A stretch of DNA of 64,000 nucleotides from an uncultured bacterium (GTDB lineage Bacteria > Myxococcota_A > Bradymonadia > UBA7976 > VGTA01). Shown one piece after another: positions 18,859 through 30,200 of the stretch. Numbering within the stretch: the stretch's first letter is position 1; each line of letters opens with the position of its first letter. The notes under the pieces were generated by a model that was not told where the DNA came from, made no database searches, and saw only the letters and a list, made by a program, of their open reading frames with translations. The translations under genes and the position numbers were made by a program. Location of the stretch: NCBI GenBank assembly GCA_943788935.1, contig CALSSE010000005.1, forward strand, positions 248,001 through 312,000, given 5' to 3'.

Positions 18859-19761
18859 CTAAGGGACATAATGAGGGGAGATCGCCCTCACCTCCACATA
18901 TATCACCACAGGACCCCCCCCCTCGTATTCGCTGCAGCTATCCCACATCAGAGAAGGCTGACAACGACCTTGTGAGGCCTCCAATGAAGGAGGTGTACTA
19001 CGATTGATCAACGCATCTGCGTTCAGTATCGTAACCTCTCCCTCCACTACCGTGATGTCTTCAATATGTTGAGTCTCGTAGCCTTCTTCAGAGATGATCA
19101 GAGTATAATCTGTATCAGGTTGCAGCCCTTCAAACGTGAAATACCCTCGAGGATCGGTGAGGGTCGCCCGACGACTCGCTCCGAGAGCTCGACCCCTTAT
19201 CCCATGATGTACTGCATGGTTAGGGTATTCATTCGCTTTAAGAACCCTCCCTCTAAGGACCCCCTTGGGGGCGATGAATAGATCTCTCACGATCTCCTCA
19301 TCTTGATTATCTTGAGAGAACGTTAAGCTCTCCGCAAAAAATGGAGTGGACTGATAGATAGAGCTATGAGGACTGTCTAGCTCTAGGCAAGAACCTTGAG
19401 TATCTGAGGTTCCTCGACCATGAAACCCCAAAATTCGCCGCTGACCATTCACATAGGGTAACCGCGCATTAAACGAGCCCTGTGTGTCAGATTGGAACCT
19501 TAGGTTTGTCCCCTCCAACTCCAAATACAGACAGGGTACAGGTAAATCCCTTCTCATATTAATAAGTCTAGCGGTCTGACCAGAGAAGGTACCACCACAT
19601 GGACCGGCGGGATCACAAGCATCCCCTATGCTGTTCATATCACAATCTCTCTGTTGCGCGTTTTGAACGTCTGGGCAGTTATCTTGGTGATCTGGCACAC
19701 CGTCATAATCACGATCCTCATCTACATCGGGTCTGCACTCATCTCCGAAGGTGCTCCTGAG
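18859..19761 (-). pseudogene. TSP3 plus carboxypeptidase-regulatory-like protein, no N-terminus (fragment B)
   Basis: The minus frame is open from an in-frame TAG (19764-19762) to the stop at 18859, 301 codons. It begins STFGDECRPDVDEDRDYDGVPDHQDNC, a TSP type-3 repeat entered mid-domain, with no signal peptide; the only near-start is a GTG inside the repeat (19698). Later comes GVLRGRVLKAN ... LTDPRGYFTFEGLQPDTDYTLIISEEGY, a carboxypeptidase regulatory-like (peptide-binding beta-sandwich) domain. It resembles a continuation of the same family as fragment A but lies on the other strand. An inversion that separated it from its promoter and signal sequence is the simplest reading. Confidence 0.6.
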
Positions 19762-19764
19762 CTA

Positions 19765-20928
19765 TGGGAGGATTATTCTGATCGTTTGCTCGCTTCAAAC
19801 AGCCTCCCCATAAACGGATCAATCCCTACAGGGCCTCAAGAGATTGAAGTCAACGAGTTTATGAGTCCTCTTCCTCTAGAGGGAGATCAAGGAGACCTCT
19901 TTACTCTTTACTCAGTGACGAGTGATCACAGCTCATTAAGTAATGGTCAGACGCGTAAGTCTGGTTGGCGCTTCCCGCTCAGTTATCAAAAGCGTGAGAT
20001 CATGCTCTCACTTACCCCTAGCGCTGAAATCGTCTTTGAGACGACCGATCCCAATAGAGTCGCTATCGAAGAGATGAGCACCTATGAACTCTCTTTCGGG
20101 TTAATGAGCACCACATCACGTCGTTACATTAAGGTCGCGGTAGCGAGTGAGCCATGTTCCATCTCAACGAGTGATTGTGACTTCATCGTTAAAGAGATCG
20201 ATCTCGCTACGTGCACTTTAGAGGAGAATCAGGGACGACGCTGTGACTTCTCGGTCAACATGAACAAAGCTCATCCAAGCCTCCGAATGTGGATATTTGA
20301 TGAGGTCATTGGGGAAGAACTCGACGATACTTCACTCCCCGATAACTGTAACTATCAATGTTTTAACGAGTTTGGTATCGATGTGATGTGGGCTAGCATG
20401 TACCCCGACAGACTTGGGAACGCTTACCCTGTGCCTCTATACCCTTTATTAGCTCGCGCGGTGACCTCCAGAGAAGCGATCGATTGTTCAAATGAAGATC
20501 GAAAGCAGAGGAGCGAAACTCTACTCCCTCAATATTGCTTCCCAAGTCTCCCAAGATATTACCCCGATACAGAGAGGAACAGCTGTCTACCACAGCCCAT
20601 TTATGGACCATCAGGACGTCCACTGATGATTATTGATGCTGAAGTCGTGTCACTGTTTGGAAGCGATGGACTGCTGAGTAACCTCTCACCAAATAATCCC
20701 ATTCGAGTAGATCTAAATGGGATAAATCCTCTGATCAAATATAGCTTAGACTGTTTCGATTGCTCAGGTGGATATTGGGCAAATGGAGCTATCATTAGTG
20801 TCCAGTTCACCGACGGTGTGGATATCATGAGCTACACTATTGAGGTGAGTCATGAGAGTGAGAGCGGTACGCCCTCTCCTTATTGCTGGAGCTTCGAATA
20901 TGACCCTCAACTAAATTTTGGAGGCTGA
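19765..20928 (+). pseudogene. Secreted-type protein lacking a clear N-terminus (fragment C)
   Basis: The plus frame runs to the TGA at 20928. It is open upstream to a TTG at 19654, but that stretch is the antisense of fragment B and has no ribosome binding site; the first in-frame ATG is at 19861. The protein is Cys-containing and beta-rich (CSISTSDCDF, CTLEENQGRRCDFSV, CNYQCFNEFG, CFDCSGGYW), as expected for an exported protein. No family was recognised. It probably lost its signal peptide in the same rearrangement that displaced fragments A and B. If the 19654 start were used, the antisense stretch would form a hydrophobic N-terminal segment by chance. Confidence 0.45.
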
Positions 20929-21204
20929 TTTTAGGTCAGTCGTTCTATGTCCATATCGCTCGTCAATAGACTTACCGCGTCTCCTCAAATATCCTACTCG
21001 CTCCATTGATCCTCATGAGACTCATGCTCTGGCTCTAGCTCTGGCTCTGACCCAAGAGCGCTCTTAATACTTACTCCTCTCTCGCTCTCAGACGACACGG
21101 TCTAAGATAAAATAAGATGAGCAATAATATTAGGTTACATTAACTCAGGATATTTATATAGTAAGTATCTAAATATGTAAAATCACAGAGAGGTAGAATA
21201 AAGC

Positions 21205-23205
21205 ATGATATTCTCCACACCATTCAATCGCTTTACTTTATCACTCCTTTGGGTGATCGCTCTCTCCACACAGACCCTATGGAGTTTTCAGAGCTTCGCC
21301 CAGGATGACCCAGAGATCTCAGTGCTATCTGAAACTGAAACGGCTTATTCTGGTGCGCTGCTGATGAGCAATGGAACGAATATCCAATTAGGTGCCTTGA
21401 CCGAAGGTCGTTATGATGATTTAGAGGATCGAGAGCGTTATCTATTTTGGCAAGGTGATTCACTCTTTTTAGGAGTGATCGATACTGTCGATAATAATCG
21501 ACTAGATGTCGTGGCAGAGTTCTATTGGTTTGAGTCATCTTTACCCCGTAATAGCGATTTCTATGTGATTGTTCTCAAGGTCACGGCGGCGCCGAGCGCC
21601 AACACTGAGTGGAGGATCGCTACCCCTCCATCGATCACAGACAGTCTGTTATTTAGAGATATTGGATCAGTACATCGTGTAGAAGCTGCGGTTGATCGGT
21701 CTGGCGACTTTGGGGCGATCCGTTGGGATTGGTCTGTTCCATTTCAAAACTATCGTTGGGAGCCTGAGCGAGTCATCGAGGTCGAACAAGAGTACGCTGC
21801 AGGCGCTCACCTTGAAGGGAGCGCGATGCGTGATCTAAGCGGTGGCACAAACGTACAAGCCAAAGGTTTTTTAGACGCTCAAACGAGAGTATCTACTCGA
21901 TATACGATTACTCTTTGGCGTTGGGAGATGTTGGTCCAAGCAGGGGCGACTGATATGGATTGGGCGCTCGTCGCTCTCTCACCTGAACATGAACAAGACC
22001 CCGCTTATCATGAATACTTCTTGGTTCTACAGGCAGAGAGGAACGTACCAGTGCGTCTTGATTATCTCCAGTTTGGGACGACCTTTAGGAAACGAGCGCT
22101 CTTACTCGATGAGTTCTCAGATCTCTCAATCAGGCTACAAGATATTCAGTTAACGGCCCCTCAAAACCCTTGCGCTGAGGGCTTCCAAGTGGAGGGGGCT
22201 GAGTGTGTACCCTCCTGTCCTGAAAACTTTGAGTGGGTTGATGATCAATGTCTCCCCATATGCCCAGAGGGCTATGAGCTTATTGATAGCCTCTGTAGGG
22301 AAGTTTGCCCTCCTGAGTATGAACGTCAAGACCTAGAGTGCATTCGGATATGTCCCGCGGGAGAGATCAATATTGAAAATTTCTGTGAAGCCATCTGTGA
22401 AGATGGAACGATCTCAACAGGTGGTATCTGCCAAGAAGAGGTGTGCCCTGATGGCTACCGGTTCTCTGATGATCGCTGTCTCCCCATTTGTGATGAGGGC
22501 CAAATCTGGGTGGATCAAGAGTGTATCCCTGACTGTGCCCAAGCTGGAATGGTTTACAATGGTATGGATTGTATATGTCCTGAAGGGACTGAATTAATCA
22601 ACGAGAGATGTGTTCCCCAATGTCAGCCTGGTACTCAGTTTAATGGGATGAGCTGCGAGCCTCTATGTGATGAAGATGAGAGACTTGTAAATGGGGTCTG
22701 TGAAGAAGTGAACTCAGAGGGAGAGACGAGCTCAGAAGGGGAAGGAGAGGTAAACTCAGAAGAAGAGAGAGAGTGTGCTGAGGGTCAAGTGTGGCGCGAC
22801 GAGCAATGCCTCTCAGTATGTCCCGATGGATATCTATGGGAAGACGGACAATGTGAAGTGAGCTGTCTCATCGGCTATGTCATACAAAATGGGCGCTGCG
22901 TACCAGAAAACTGTCCTGCAAACAGTCGTTTGATCGATGGTATATGTGTCGCTTGTCCTGCAGAGACAACTCTCGTGGGCGAGACTTGCCAGAGCTGTGA
23001 TCCCAACGTTGAAAACTGTGTCGCCGCTCAGATAAAAGAGGATGGTGGGTGCGCCATCGAGTCACACCAACCCATAAGGCTTCCACTCCTATGGCTCTTG
23101 ATATGTATCGCCTGTTGGCGCAGAGCGCATCACGAGAGATCTAGTGGGCTCTACAACGAACAGGACTTAGCGAATAGGACTCAGCGAACAAGACTCGTTT
23201 ATTGA
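21205..23205 (+). CDS. Cys-rich surface protein with MYXO-CTERM-like tail
   Basis: A 666-residue secreted protein. It starts with a signal peptide ending near SFAQDD. Residues ~30-320 form a beta-rich domain of unknown family. Residues ~325-620 hold about twelve short Cys repeats of the type CPEGYELIDSLC and CPDGYRFSDDRC (EGF/TIL-like), interrupted by an acidic Ser-Gly-Glu linker near residue 510. The C-terminus has GGCAIE, a hydrophobic segment LPLLWLLICIACW and RRAHHER, the tripartite order of the MYXO-CTERM sorting signal (Cys, membrane helix, Arg cluster), so surface anchoring is likely. About 20 extra residues follow the Arg cluster, which is unusual. Its stop codon directly abuts that of the convergent carbonic anhydrase gene. 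Confidence 0.75.
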   Translation: MIFSTPFNRFTLSLLWVIALSTQTLWSFQSFAQDDPEISVLSETETAYSGALLMSNGTNIQLGALTEGRYDDLEDRERYLFWQGDSLFLGVIDTVDNNRLDVVAEFYWFESSLPRNSDFYVIVLKVTAAPSANTEWRIATPPSITDSLLFRDIGSVHRVEAAVDRSGDFGAIRWDWSVPFQNYRWEPERVIEVEQEYAAGAHLEGSAMRDLSGGTNVQAKGFLDAQTRVSTRYTITLWRWEMLVQAGATDMDWALVALSPEHEQDPAYHEYFLVLQAERNVPVRLDYLQFGTTFRKRALLLDEFSDLSIRLQDIQLTAPQNPCAEGFQVEGAECVPSCPENFEWVDDQCLPICPEGYELIDSLCREVCPPEYERQDLECIRICPAGEINIENFCEAICEDGTISTGGICQEEVCPDGYRFSDDRCLPICDEGQIWVDQECIPDCAQAGMVYNGMDCICPEGTELINERCVPQCQPGTQFNGMSCEPLCDEDERLVNGVCEEVNSEGETSSEGEGEVNSEEERECAEGQVWRDEQCLSVCPDGYLWEDGQCEVSCLIGYVIQNGRCVPENCPANSRLIDGICVACPAETTLVGETCQSCDPNVENCVAAQIKEDGGCAIESHQPIRLPLLWLLICIACWRRAHHERSSGLYNEQDLANRTQRTRLVY

Positions 23206-23829
23206 TTAATCGACGATGATCTGAGCGACTTTTGGTCCATTGAGACGCTCCACGGTCTCTACGGCGAGAGTCAGGTAAGTGGGGACATCTAAGTCAAACT
23301 CACCAGTGATCCAAGCGTCAACCACGAAGCGTTGGTTCTCCTGCGGCTCAAGGGTCGTCTTAGGGATTAAATTAATCATCACCTTAGACTCTGAGTGGCT
23401 ACCTGCGAGCAGCTCATAGACACCATCATCGCCCAAGACCTGCGCTTGCCCTTGCTCTGAGTCATAGCGTGGTGGCTCAAGCCCTGGGAGCTGTCCCTGT
23501 GACCAGAGCTTAAAGAAGCCACAGCCCATAGGAGCGGGATGAGCGTGCTCGTCACCATGAACAGAGGGGACATAGCCAGCGTCGGCGACCTCTGTGACAA
23601 TCCCGCTTAATCCATCGAGATCGAGCACTCCCCGCGTCGCGGCGATGCCATAAACCCCTCCAAGAACCTTTGGACCTCTCATACCGTCATGATCTGACAG
23701 TCGACCGTCAACACACTTAAAGAGGCCCTCAGAGTTGACCTCAACCAAGTCTTCAACTTGCCCTTTATTGACGATCTCAGCGGTCCATCCTCGGCTCTCT
23801 AAAACATCAACTATTTGTGATGGTGTCAT
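23206..23829 (-). CDS. Zeta-class (cadmium-type, CDCA) carbonic anhydrase
   Basis: Hydrates CO2 to bicarbonate. The 207-residue protein matches a single repeat of the diatom CDCA enzyme through most of its length: TPSQIVDVLESRGWTAEIV, LFKCVDGRLSD, GPKVLGGVYGIAATRGV, VPSVHGDEH, GCGFFKLW, YDSEQGQ, TLEPQENQRFVVDAW and FDLDVP. The three metal ligands are present: Cys39 (in CVDGR), His91 (in SVHGD) and Cys103 (in GCGFF), along with Asp41 and Arg43. Diatom enzymes carry three fused repeats and can use Cd or Zn; here there is one domain and no signal peptide, so it is cytoplasmic. The second ATG (23829) fits the family start and has GGAG six bases before it; an ATG at 23841 is possible. Confidence 0.9.
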   Translation of the reverse strand: MTPSQIVDVLESRGWTAEIVNKGQVEDLVEVNSEGLFKCVDGRLSDHDGMRGPKVLGGVYGIAATRGVLDLDGLSGIVTEVADAGYVPSVHGDEHAHPAPMGCGFFKLWSQGQLPGLEPPRYDSEQGQAQVLGDDGVYELLAGSHSESKVMINLIPKTTLEPQENQRFVVDAWITGEFDLDVPTYLTLAVETVERLNGPKVAQIIVD

Positions 23830-24154
23830 ACCTATCTCCATTCCCTGTTAGGATAATATTCCCTGCATAGAGGGCTGCCTTCATTCTCTTTAAGTGAAAC
23901 AAGGCGATTGATTTTAGGATAAAAGATAATAGTGCAGATCATCTAAAACAACCAAGAGAAAATTTAACGTCTCGCTATTCAGGTGTTATTTTCTGCGATT
24001 TAACCGCGATACGCGATGCCTCTTAGATTGGTAACGAAGACGCCTACCCCTCTTCCTAGCGGTGGTCATTGAAGAGTCTGTCTTCGGTCTTTATACTGTG
24101 TAATGGTCTTTATCATTAGCAGTAGCGGCATTAGCAGTAGCAGGGTGATCCATT
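23830..24154. other. Intergenic region between divergent genes
   Basis: About 325 bp without a gene, holding the presumed promoters of the carbonic anhydrase and the giant lipoprotein. Near the right end there is an imperfect direct repeat, ATTAGCAGTAGCGGC followed by ATTAGCAGTAGCAGG. No structured RNA was recognised. Confidence 0.5.
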
Positions 24155-27100
24155 ATGAATCGTTTTTTTACAGAGCTGTCTGTGCTCATTATCTCACTCT
24201 CCCTCATCGCCTGTCCTCAAGTGACCGATAGAGAATATGAGCAAGCTCAAGCCGGTGAGCAAGCTCAAGCCGGTGAGCAAGCTCAAGCCGGTGAGCACGC
24301 ACAAGCCGGTGAACATGCACAAGCCGGTGAGCAAGCACAAGCCGGTGAGCAAGCACAAGCCGGTGAGCAAGTACAAGCCGGTGAGCAAGCACAAGCCGGT
24401 GAGCAAGCACAAGCCGGTGAGCAAGCACAAGCCGGTGAGCAAGCACAAGCTGGTGAGCAAGCTCAAGCCGGTGAGCAAGCTCAAGCCGGTGAGCAAGCTC
24501 TCTCCTTCTCTGAACTGAGCTCTCCACGCTGTGGTGATGGTTTAGTTCAGGTCGGGGAGCAGTGTGACGATGGAGATATCTCGCCTCATGATGGTTGTAG
24601 CGAGACCTGCCTCATCGAGGAGGGATTCAACTGTGAGCAGAGGCCGCTCACTCAACCTGTCGACACTCTCCATGGAGACGCTAAGGTCCTGGAGCTTAAC
24701 GGGGTAACTTATCGGCTCAAAGAGCATTGGCTAGAGCGAATAGAGAGCCCATGGCTGAGGCCTGAGAGGGCCTATTTAGATTCTACTGAACGATGGGTGA
24801 GCGTCACTCATCATCATGGACGGATCTATTTATTTTCTATTAGTGAAGGAGAAGGCAAGGTATGGACTCTACCTCTTGGATTCATCACAGATTCAAGCCC
24901 TCGGTTGCTACTCGATGGACTGACTACTGACGCTAGAGCTCACAGCTTCTTCTCACAGGGTTGGCTCATTATTCATCAGCGAGAGGAGCCCACCGCCCCG
25001 CTGCTCGTAGCCTCTGAGGTACATGGCGCTCATGAGCTGATCGCCGATGACTTAAGAGGGAGTTCTTTCATTCAAAGAGGAAATGAGCTGTTCTCGGTTG
25101 ACAGCAGAGAGGAGCATTATTCACTCAGGTCAGTCAAGATCCGAGGGGAGGGCGTACCGGCGCTCTCTCTCGAGACATTAGTCATGACTAACTCTCGCCC
25201 ATTAGCCGTGGCTCGCGCATTGGGTCATCTCATTTGGATAGACGTTAACGGAGTGCTATGGGCGCAAAGAGACGATAAGGGTCAGGGAATTAACCGAGAG
25301 CCTTCTCTCATCAATCAGTTTGAGTTTAGCTTCCCCGAGAGAGGGCCTCTCCTCACCGCCATTCATGGGGGTAGAGATCTCCTTATCTCTGATAATGCAG
25401 GAATGTGGCTCGTCGAGAAATGGTGGGAAGACTCCATACCGAGTCTGATTAGCGCTGGGAAAGTTCTCGGATGGAACACCGACAAAAGCGCACTCATCGC
25501 TCATCAACTCATAGAGCTAGGAACTGGTAAACTGATGAGAGTGTCGACCACTCAGAGTCAATGTGCTCGCTCAATGACTCGACTCTCCAGCGCTCATCCA
25601 CTCTTCATCGACGGGCTGACTCACACTGGCGCTGAGACTCTACTCTCGGTACGATCTTCGCTAGTGCCCCAAGAAGAGACTACAGGACAAGCTGAGCTCT
25701 TAGCGATAGATGGCTTCAACAGAAGACGCACATTACTCAAGGCTAAAGTAGGCGCTACAGGTCATCATATTCACGCACCTGGTATCGCTTATGAGCCTGA
25801 CTCTAGTCTGGGGCTGTGGGGTGTATCGGTCTGTATTGGCGATCAAGATGAGAGATGTAGCTATGAGATAAGCGGCCATAAAGTCAACAGCCATGATCAG
25901 CAGACTCGTTGGCGCGGAGAGAGTGATCAAGCGACCGCTCATCTCATCGCTTTTGATGCACTTGGGGTAAAATGGAAGAGACGATTGCTCTCTCAAGGGA
26001 GCGGAGAAGAGGGAGAGTGTCTCGGCTGCTTCACCGAGGTCCTTGGGGTCAGTCAAGCATCACAGCGATTTTATGTCGCCGTAAAACACCGTGGTCCCTT
26101 CTCTCTGGTAGAGGAGCCCCCGCTTGGATCACTGGAGCTCGCTGACCCTATCTTTTATACCCAAGTCCACGGAGAGAGTACCGGCCAACGACTGACCCTC
26201 TTGTCGATGACGCTAAGCGGGAGAGTGATCGGTCAGCTCTCCGTCGAGGTCACTGAAGAGATCAGTGAGGTCGACCTTGATACTATTCAAGTCGGTCAGG
26301 GGGTTCATATCGCGATCTCTCTAGGCTATACGGGGCGAGTTCATCTCAATGAAGAGAGCGCAGTGATCCCCCCCAATGAGCATGGGCACAGCATAGTTTA
26401 TACCGTAATCGATGACTATCCCGAGCGCTTCCCCGAGAGTTTAAGGATAGATCGCTCTATCAGCTTGAGCGGTGAAGGCTCAGCACATACTCGGGGAATC
26501 GCTCTCGCGCCCAACGGACAGCTGTGGGTCGTAGGTGACGCTGACCAAGCGGTCACGATCAACTCCGAGGGAGAGTCTCAACCAACCTTGATCGAGTCAA
26601 CCTTGATCACGGACTCTGCTCACACCTATGCTTGGCTCATCTCAGTTGACCCCCATGGTCAAGTCTCCGAACCCGAGGTTGAGGGGAGCGCCGAGGGGGA
26701 TCTCTTCGGAGTAGACGTTATTTATGATCAAGAGAGCGGCGTCATTTGGTCCACAAGGGGCCTTGGTCAAGAGTGGAGTGAGGCGACGGTAATCGCTCAC
26801 TCATGGCGAAGATCTTGGGCCGAAAGAGCAGCGATACATTCTCTCTCTCCCCTTCGGTTTGCCCACTGGGGTAGAGGTGTTATGTGGGGTCTAAAGAGCG
26901 CTGGTTCAGAACCTCTCCCCGGTGTTCTTGCTCTCTCACCTTCATCGATCGACGATGATCTCCTTGAGCCGATCCCCCCGCCTACGATCGATAATACCCT
27001 TTACCATCTTTGGCTGAGCCCCCTTCGGCGGCTCCCCTCTCTTAATAGTTGCCTATCTCCCCCCTGCCCCTCTCGATGCGGCGATGGCCGACAGACCGCC

Positions 27101-27247
27101 GATGAAGCCTGTGATGATGGGAATGAGTCATCGGGAGATGGCTGTGACTCGTCTTGCGTCGTTGAGCAAGGCTTCATCTGTGAGTCATATCTCCATCATC
27201 TCACCCAGTGTCAAAGCGTCTGCGGCGATGGGAGTCTTGAGCCTTGA
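24155..27247 (+). CDS. Giant repeat lipoprotein, N-terminal part (before frameshift)
   Basis: The frame encodes 1030 residues. A signal peptide ends in the lipobox SLIAC; then come about 14 copies of the hexapeptide EQAQAG (bases 24239-24496), a long low-complexity spacer. A DUF4215 disulfide repeat follows ([15 protein letters not shown] ... GCSETC), then ~800 residues of beta-rich sequence resembling a propeller-like sensor or binding domain ([29 protein letters not shown]). Near the end a second DUF4215 unit ([15 protein letters not shown]) is complete and a third begins with CGDGSLEP, then meets TGA. The missing half of that third repeat, DERCDDGN, is encoded one base on in the +1 frame. 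The gene is therefore one reading unit with the next entry, broken by a one-base insertion or read by frameshifting. Confidence 0.75.
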   Translation: MNRFFTELSVLIISLSLIACPQVTDREYEQAQAGEQAQAGEQAQAGEHAQAGEHAQAGEQAQAGEQAQAGEQVQAGEQAQAGEQAQAGEQAQAGEQAQAGEQAQAGEQAQAGEQALSFSELSSPRCGDGLVQVGEQCDDGDISPHDGCSETCLIEEGFNCEQRPLTQPVDTLHGDAKVLELNGVTYRLKEHWLERIESPWLRPERAYLDSTERWVSVTHHHGRIYLFSISEGEGKVWTLPLGFITDSSPRLLLDGLTTDARAHSFFSQGWLIIHQREEPTAPLLVASEVHGAHELIADDLRGSSFIQRGNELFSVDSREEHYSLRSVKIRGEGVPALSLETLVMTNSRPLAVARALGHLIWIDVNGVLWAQRDDKGQGINREPSLINQFEFSFPERGPLLTAIHGGRDLLISDNAGMWLVEKWWEDSIPSLISAGKVLGWNTDKSALIAHQLIELGTGKLMRVSTTQSQCARSMTRLSSAHPLFIDGLTHTGAETLLSVRSSLVPQEETTGQAELLAIDGFNRRRTLLKAKVGATGHHIHAPGIAYEPDSSLGLWGVSVCIGDQDERCSYEISGHKVNSHDQQTRWRGESDQATAHLIAFDALGVKWKRRLLSQGSGEEGECLGCFTEVLGVSQASQRFYVAVKHRGPFSLVEEPPLGSLELADPIFYTQVHGESTGQRLTLLSMTLSGRVIGQLSVEVTEEISEVDLDTIQVGQGVHIAISLGYTGRVHLNEESAVIPPNEHGHSIVYTVIDDYPERFPESLRIDRSISLSGEGSAHTRGIALAPNGQLWVVGDADQAVTINSEGESQPTLIESTLITDSAHTYAWLISVDPHGQVSEPEVEGSAEGDLFGVDVIYDQESGVIWSTRGLGQEWSEATVIAHSWRRSWAERAAIHSLSPLRFAHWGRGVMWGLKSAGSEPLPGVLALSPSSIDDDLLEPIPPPTIDNTLYHLWLSPLRRLPSLNSCLSPPCPSRCGDGRQTADEACDDGNESSGDGCDSSCVVEQGFICESYLHHLTQCQSVCGDGSLEP
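24239..24496 (+). repeat. 18-bp coding tandem repeat (EQAQAG hexapeptide)
   Basis: About 14 head-to-tail copies of an 18-bp unit, GAGCAAGCTCAAGCCGGT, with third-position and A/T variants (CAC, GTA, ACA). It lies directly after the lipidated Cys and keeps the frame throughout. It is probably a hypervariable length linker that holds the folded part away from the membrane. Confidence 0.95.
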
Positions 27248-27248
27248 T
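27242..27248 (+). other. +1 frameshift junction CCT-TGA-T
   Basis: At CCT TGA T the first frame ends, and skipping one T restores the DUF4215 consensus (CGDGSLEP then DERCDDGN). A proline codon followed by UGA is compatible with +1 slippage, and a GGGAG lies at 27230-27234. That is seven bases from the CCT, farther than the stimulator in prfB. A sequencing or genuine one-base insertion is at least as likely. Confidence 0.6.
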
Positions 27249-30200
27249 GAGCGCTGCGATGATGGGAACCTAGTCGCCGGAGATGGCTGTGACCAACGCT
27301 GCATCGTCGAGGGGGGCGCTCCCCTGAGCACCTCCATTCATACCGCGCGACCTGACGACTACTGTGAACCCTCTCTCGAGGGCAGAGACCGCCCCTGTGG
27401 AGTGGCGACTGGTCAATGTGAGCGGGGTGTTCAGCGCTGTGAATGGGGAACTTGGAGCTCTTGTCTCGGTGAGATCTCCCCTCAACTTGAGCGCTGTGAT
27501 GGCTTAGACAATGACTGTGATGGGCTCAGCGATGAAGGGCTCGCTCAATCGCTCACTTGTGGTGTTGGCCAATGCGCCCAGAGCGCGCTCAGCTGTCAAG
27601 AGGGAGTAGAGATGAGTTGCTCTCCTCTCGAACCGACCGCCGAGATCTGTAATGGCTTAGACGATGATTGCGATGGGCTCAGTGATGAGTCGCTCTCTGA
27701 CACTTTACGATGTGGAATCGGCGAATGCGCTGTGGTCACCCCGAGCTGTGCTGAGGGCATTCCTCAGCGTTGTGAGCCACTACCGATAAACGCTGAACGC
27801 TGCGATGGACTAGATAATGACTGTGACGGACAGACCGATGAGGGGCTAGGCTACATCTCCTGTGGGATTGGCGCCTGTACTCAGCGTATCGATGCCTGCC
27901 TCGAGGGAGCGACCGGATTGTGTACCCCCCTCTCCCCCTCTATAGAGACCTGTAACCGGATAGATGATGACTGTGATGGTCGCCTCGATGAAGCTCTCGG
28001 TGAGTTTAGCTGTGGGGTAGGTCTCTGCGAGCGCACTGTAGCGTTTTGTCAAGAAGGACAGCTCGTAGACAGCGACCAAGCCTGTATCCCCGGTGACCCG
28101 CAGAGCGAGCGATGTGATCATGAGGACAATGACTGTGATGGATTGGTCGACGAGGGCGTCGGTTGCCTAACAGCGAGCTGTGACTCAGGTCAGTGTTTAA
28201 TCATAGAAGAAGTAGACAATCAGACCCCTTTTATCTCACCTCGGTCCTTTATATCTCTCCCTGACACCAATTTGATTTGTGATCAGAATAATGGGGGCGG
28301 TCTACCCGGAGGCGGCGGAGGAATAGGCACTCCCATCGGGGGAGGGGGTGGCGGGGATGATCTCAGCGGACCCTGTATCAATGAAGCAAGGTCAGCTGGC
28401 TACTTCGCTGAGCCTATAGTGTCCTTCAATGAGCGTTGTCAACTCAATGTGACTTTTGGAGATCCCGACGACATATTGCCTACGCTAGACGTTGATTGGG
28501 GAGATGGACAAACCTCAACAGTCCCCACAGGGCTCAACGGCTGTCAGCCCTTTGGGACCGACTATTGGACTCATGCTCATCTCTATGAAGAGGCCGGTGA
28601 ATATCAAGTCCAGCTCACCGCCCGAGACACAGCGGGAGCGACCGCTCACTATTCAATCACGACCCTCGCGACCCCGCCTCGCTTTGAGCAAATAGAGTAT
28701 GAAGACAGCTTTGGGAGGCGTTGCGATGTGTATAGACGGCTCAACTCCGGTCAATGTACATCTTATCAACCACTGATCGTCAAAGTGGCAGATGAGTGTT
28801 ATCCCCTCGACGCTTTAGCGCTCTGCGATCCCAACCAAGAGGGCTCTCCTTGTCCATTGAGTCATGGGACAGTCGCTGACCCAACGATCGCATTAGCTGT
28901 ATTTAGCGATCTTGACACCAATAATGGCTCTCCTCCTTCGTGGTCTATCTTCTCGGTGGACTCCCCTCTCTCTCCACTGGATCAAGGCCCATTGAGCGAC
29001 ACGAGTTGTATAGAGGGGAAGACCCTCACCGGTCGCCTCTACCGCATCAACACCGAAGGACGATATCAAGTCCACGCTCAATATAACCAACATCGAGTGA
29101 GCGCCCTCTTTAAGCTCGGTAACCAACGTCCCTCAGTGAACGTAGACCAAGCATTTATCGAAGTGTATCCCGGAGAAAACTTTAGAATCATCGGTAACGC
29201 CACTGATCCTGATGGAGAGATTACGCGGACTCGCTTTGTCTTCTCCGATGGTCGAGCACCTGTTGAAGGTTCTCTGTTCGAAGGAGCGCTCTATCGGCGA
29301 GGTGAACACCAGCTGTGGTTTGAGGCCTATGATGAGCATGGGAGCTACGGGCGAGAGTATATTCAAGTTTTAGTCACCTCTCCAGAGGGGTTTACCGAGG
29401 AGTCTCAGCTGAGCCGAGAGGCGGTCCCCGATTTCGCTGATGAGGAGAGTGGTCAGCGCTTCGCCTTGAATACCCCTCTCGATGTTGATCGGATCGAGCT
29501 CTCCATTAACCACTTTGAGCGCCCTGATCTCGGATCACCGAGGAGACCTAGAGGCCGAATCTCTTGGACGCTCGCTGAGGGGTGTTCGCTCATCGATGTG
29601 AGCGATGATCCTGACCTCCCCATCGCTAGGGAAGGAGATGACACCGACCTGAGAGACAGAGCGCTTGGCTGGACTACCCTTCACTCTTGTGAGGTCGAAG
29701 AGGTAGGCGATGAGCGACGAGTGCTCTTTGTTTGGTCTGCTCTGCGAGGGTTCAGCAGAGATCGTCAGCGACCGCTCACCCCTCTTCATCTAGCGTGGAG
29801 AGCCTTTAATCAAGCGAATGAGTCATGGTTTGCCAACGAACTTAATCCTCAAGGGTGGGTCAAGAGTGACGATGAGTGGACAGTCGTGCCCATCTCTCAT
29901 GACCCCCTCCCTGAGGAGGAGATCTATGTAGAAGTCGGAGAAGTCGTCGATGTTCATCCCACACAGCGGCTAAGTTTTGCTTGGCGTTCGGCGACTGATC
30001 GCTCGATCCAAGTAAGCGGTACACCAACCGTAAGCTGGACGGTAACGCCTGGTGAGAGGCTCTCACCTAGATCTCCTCAATGGACGAAGAGCGGTCGTTA
30101 TGAGCTGGGTTATACCTTGTATTATGAAGATCGCGACTGGCTCTATCATGCTCCAGAGATTGTGGTCTATGTCCTCGGAGATCAAGACGGTGATGGCATT

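Noticed and set aside
19654..19764. Apparent signal-anchor helix at the start of the 19654-20928 frame.
   Set aside because: It is the antisense of the TSP3 calcium repeat of fragment B (Asp codons read backward give Ile/Val); it has no ribosome binding site.
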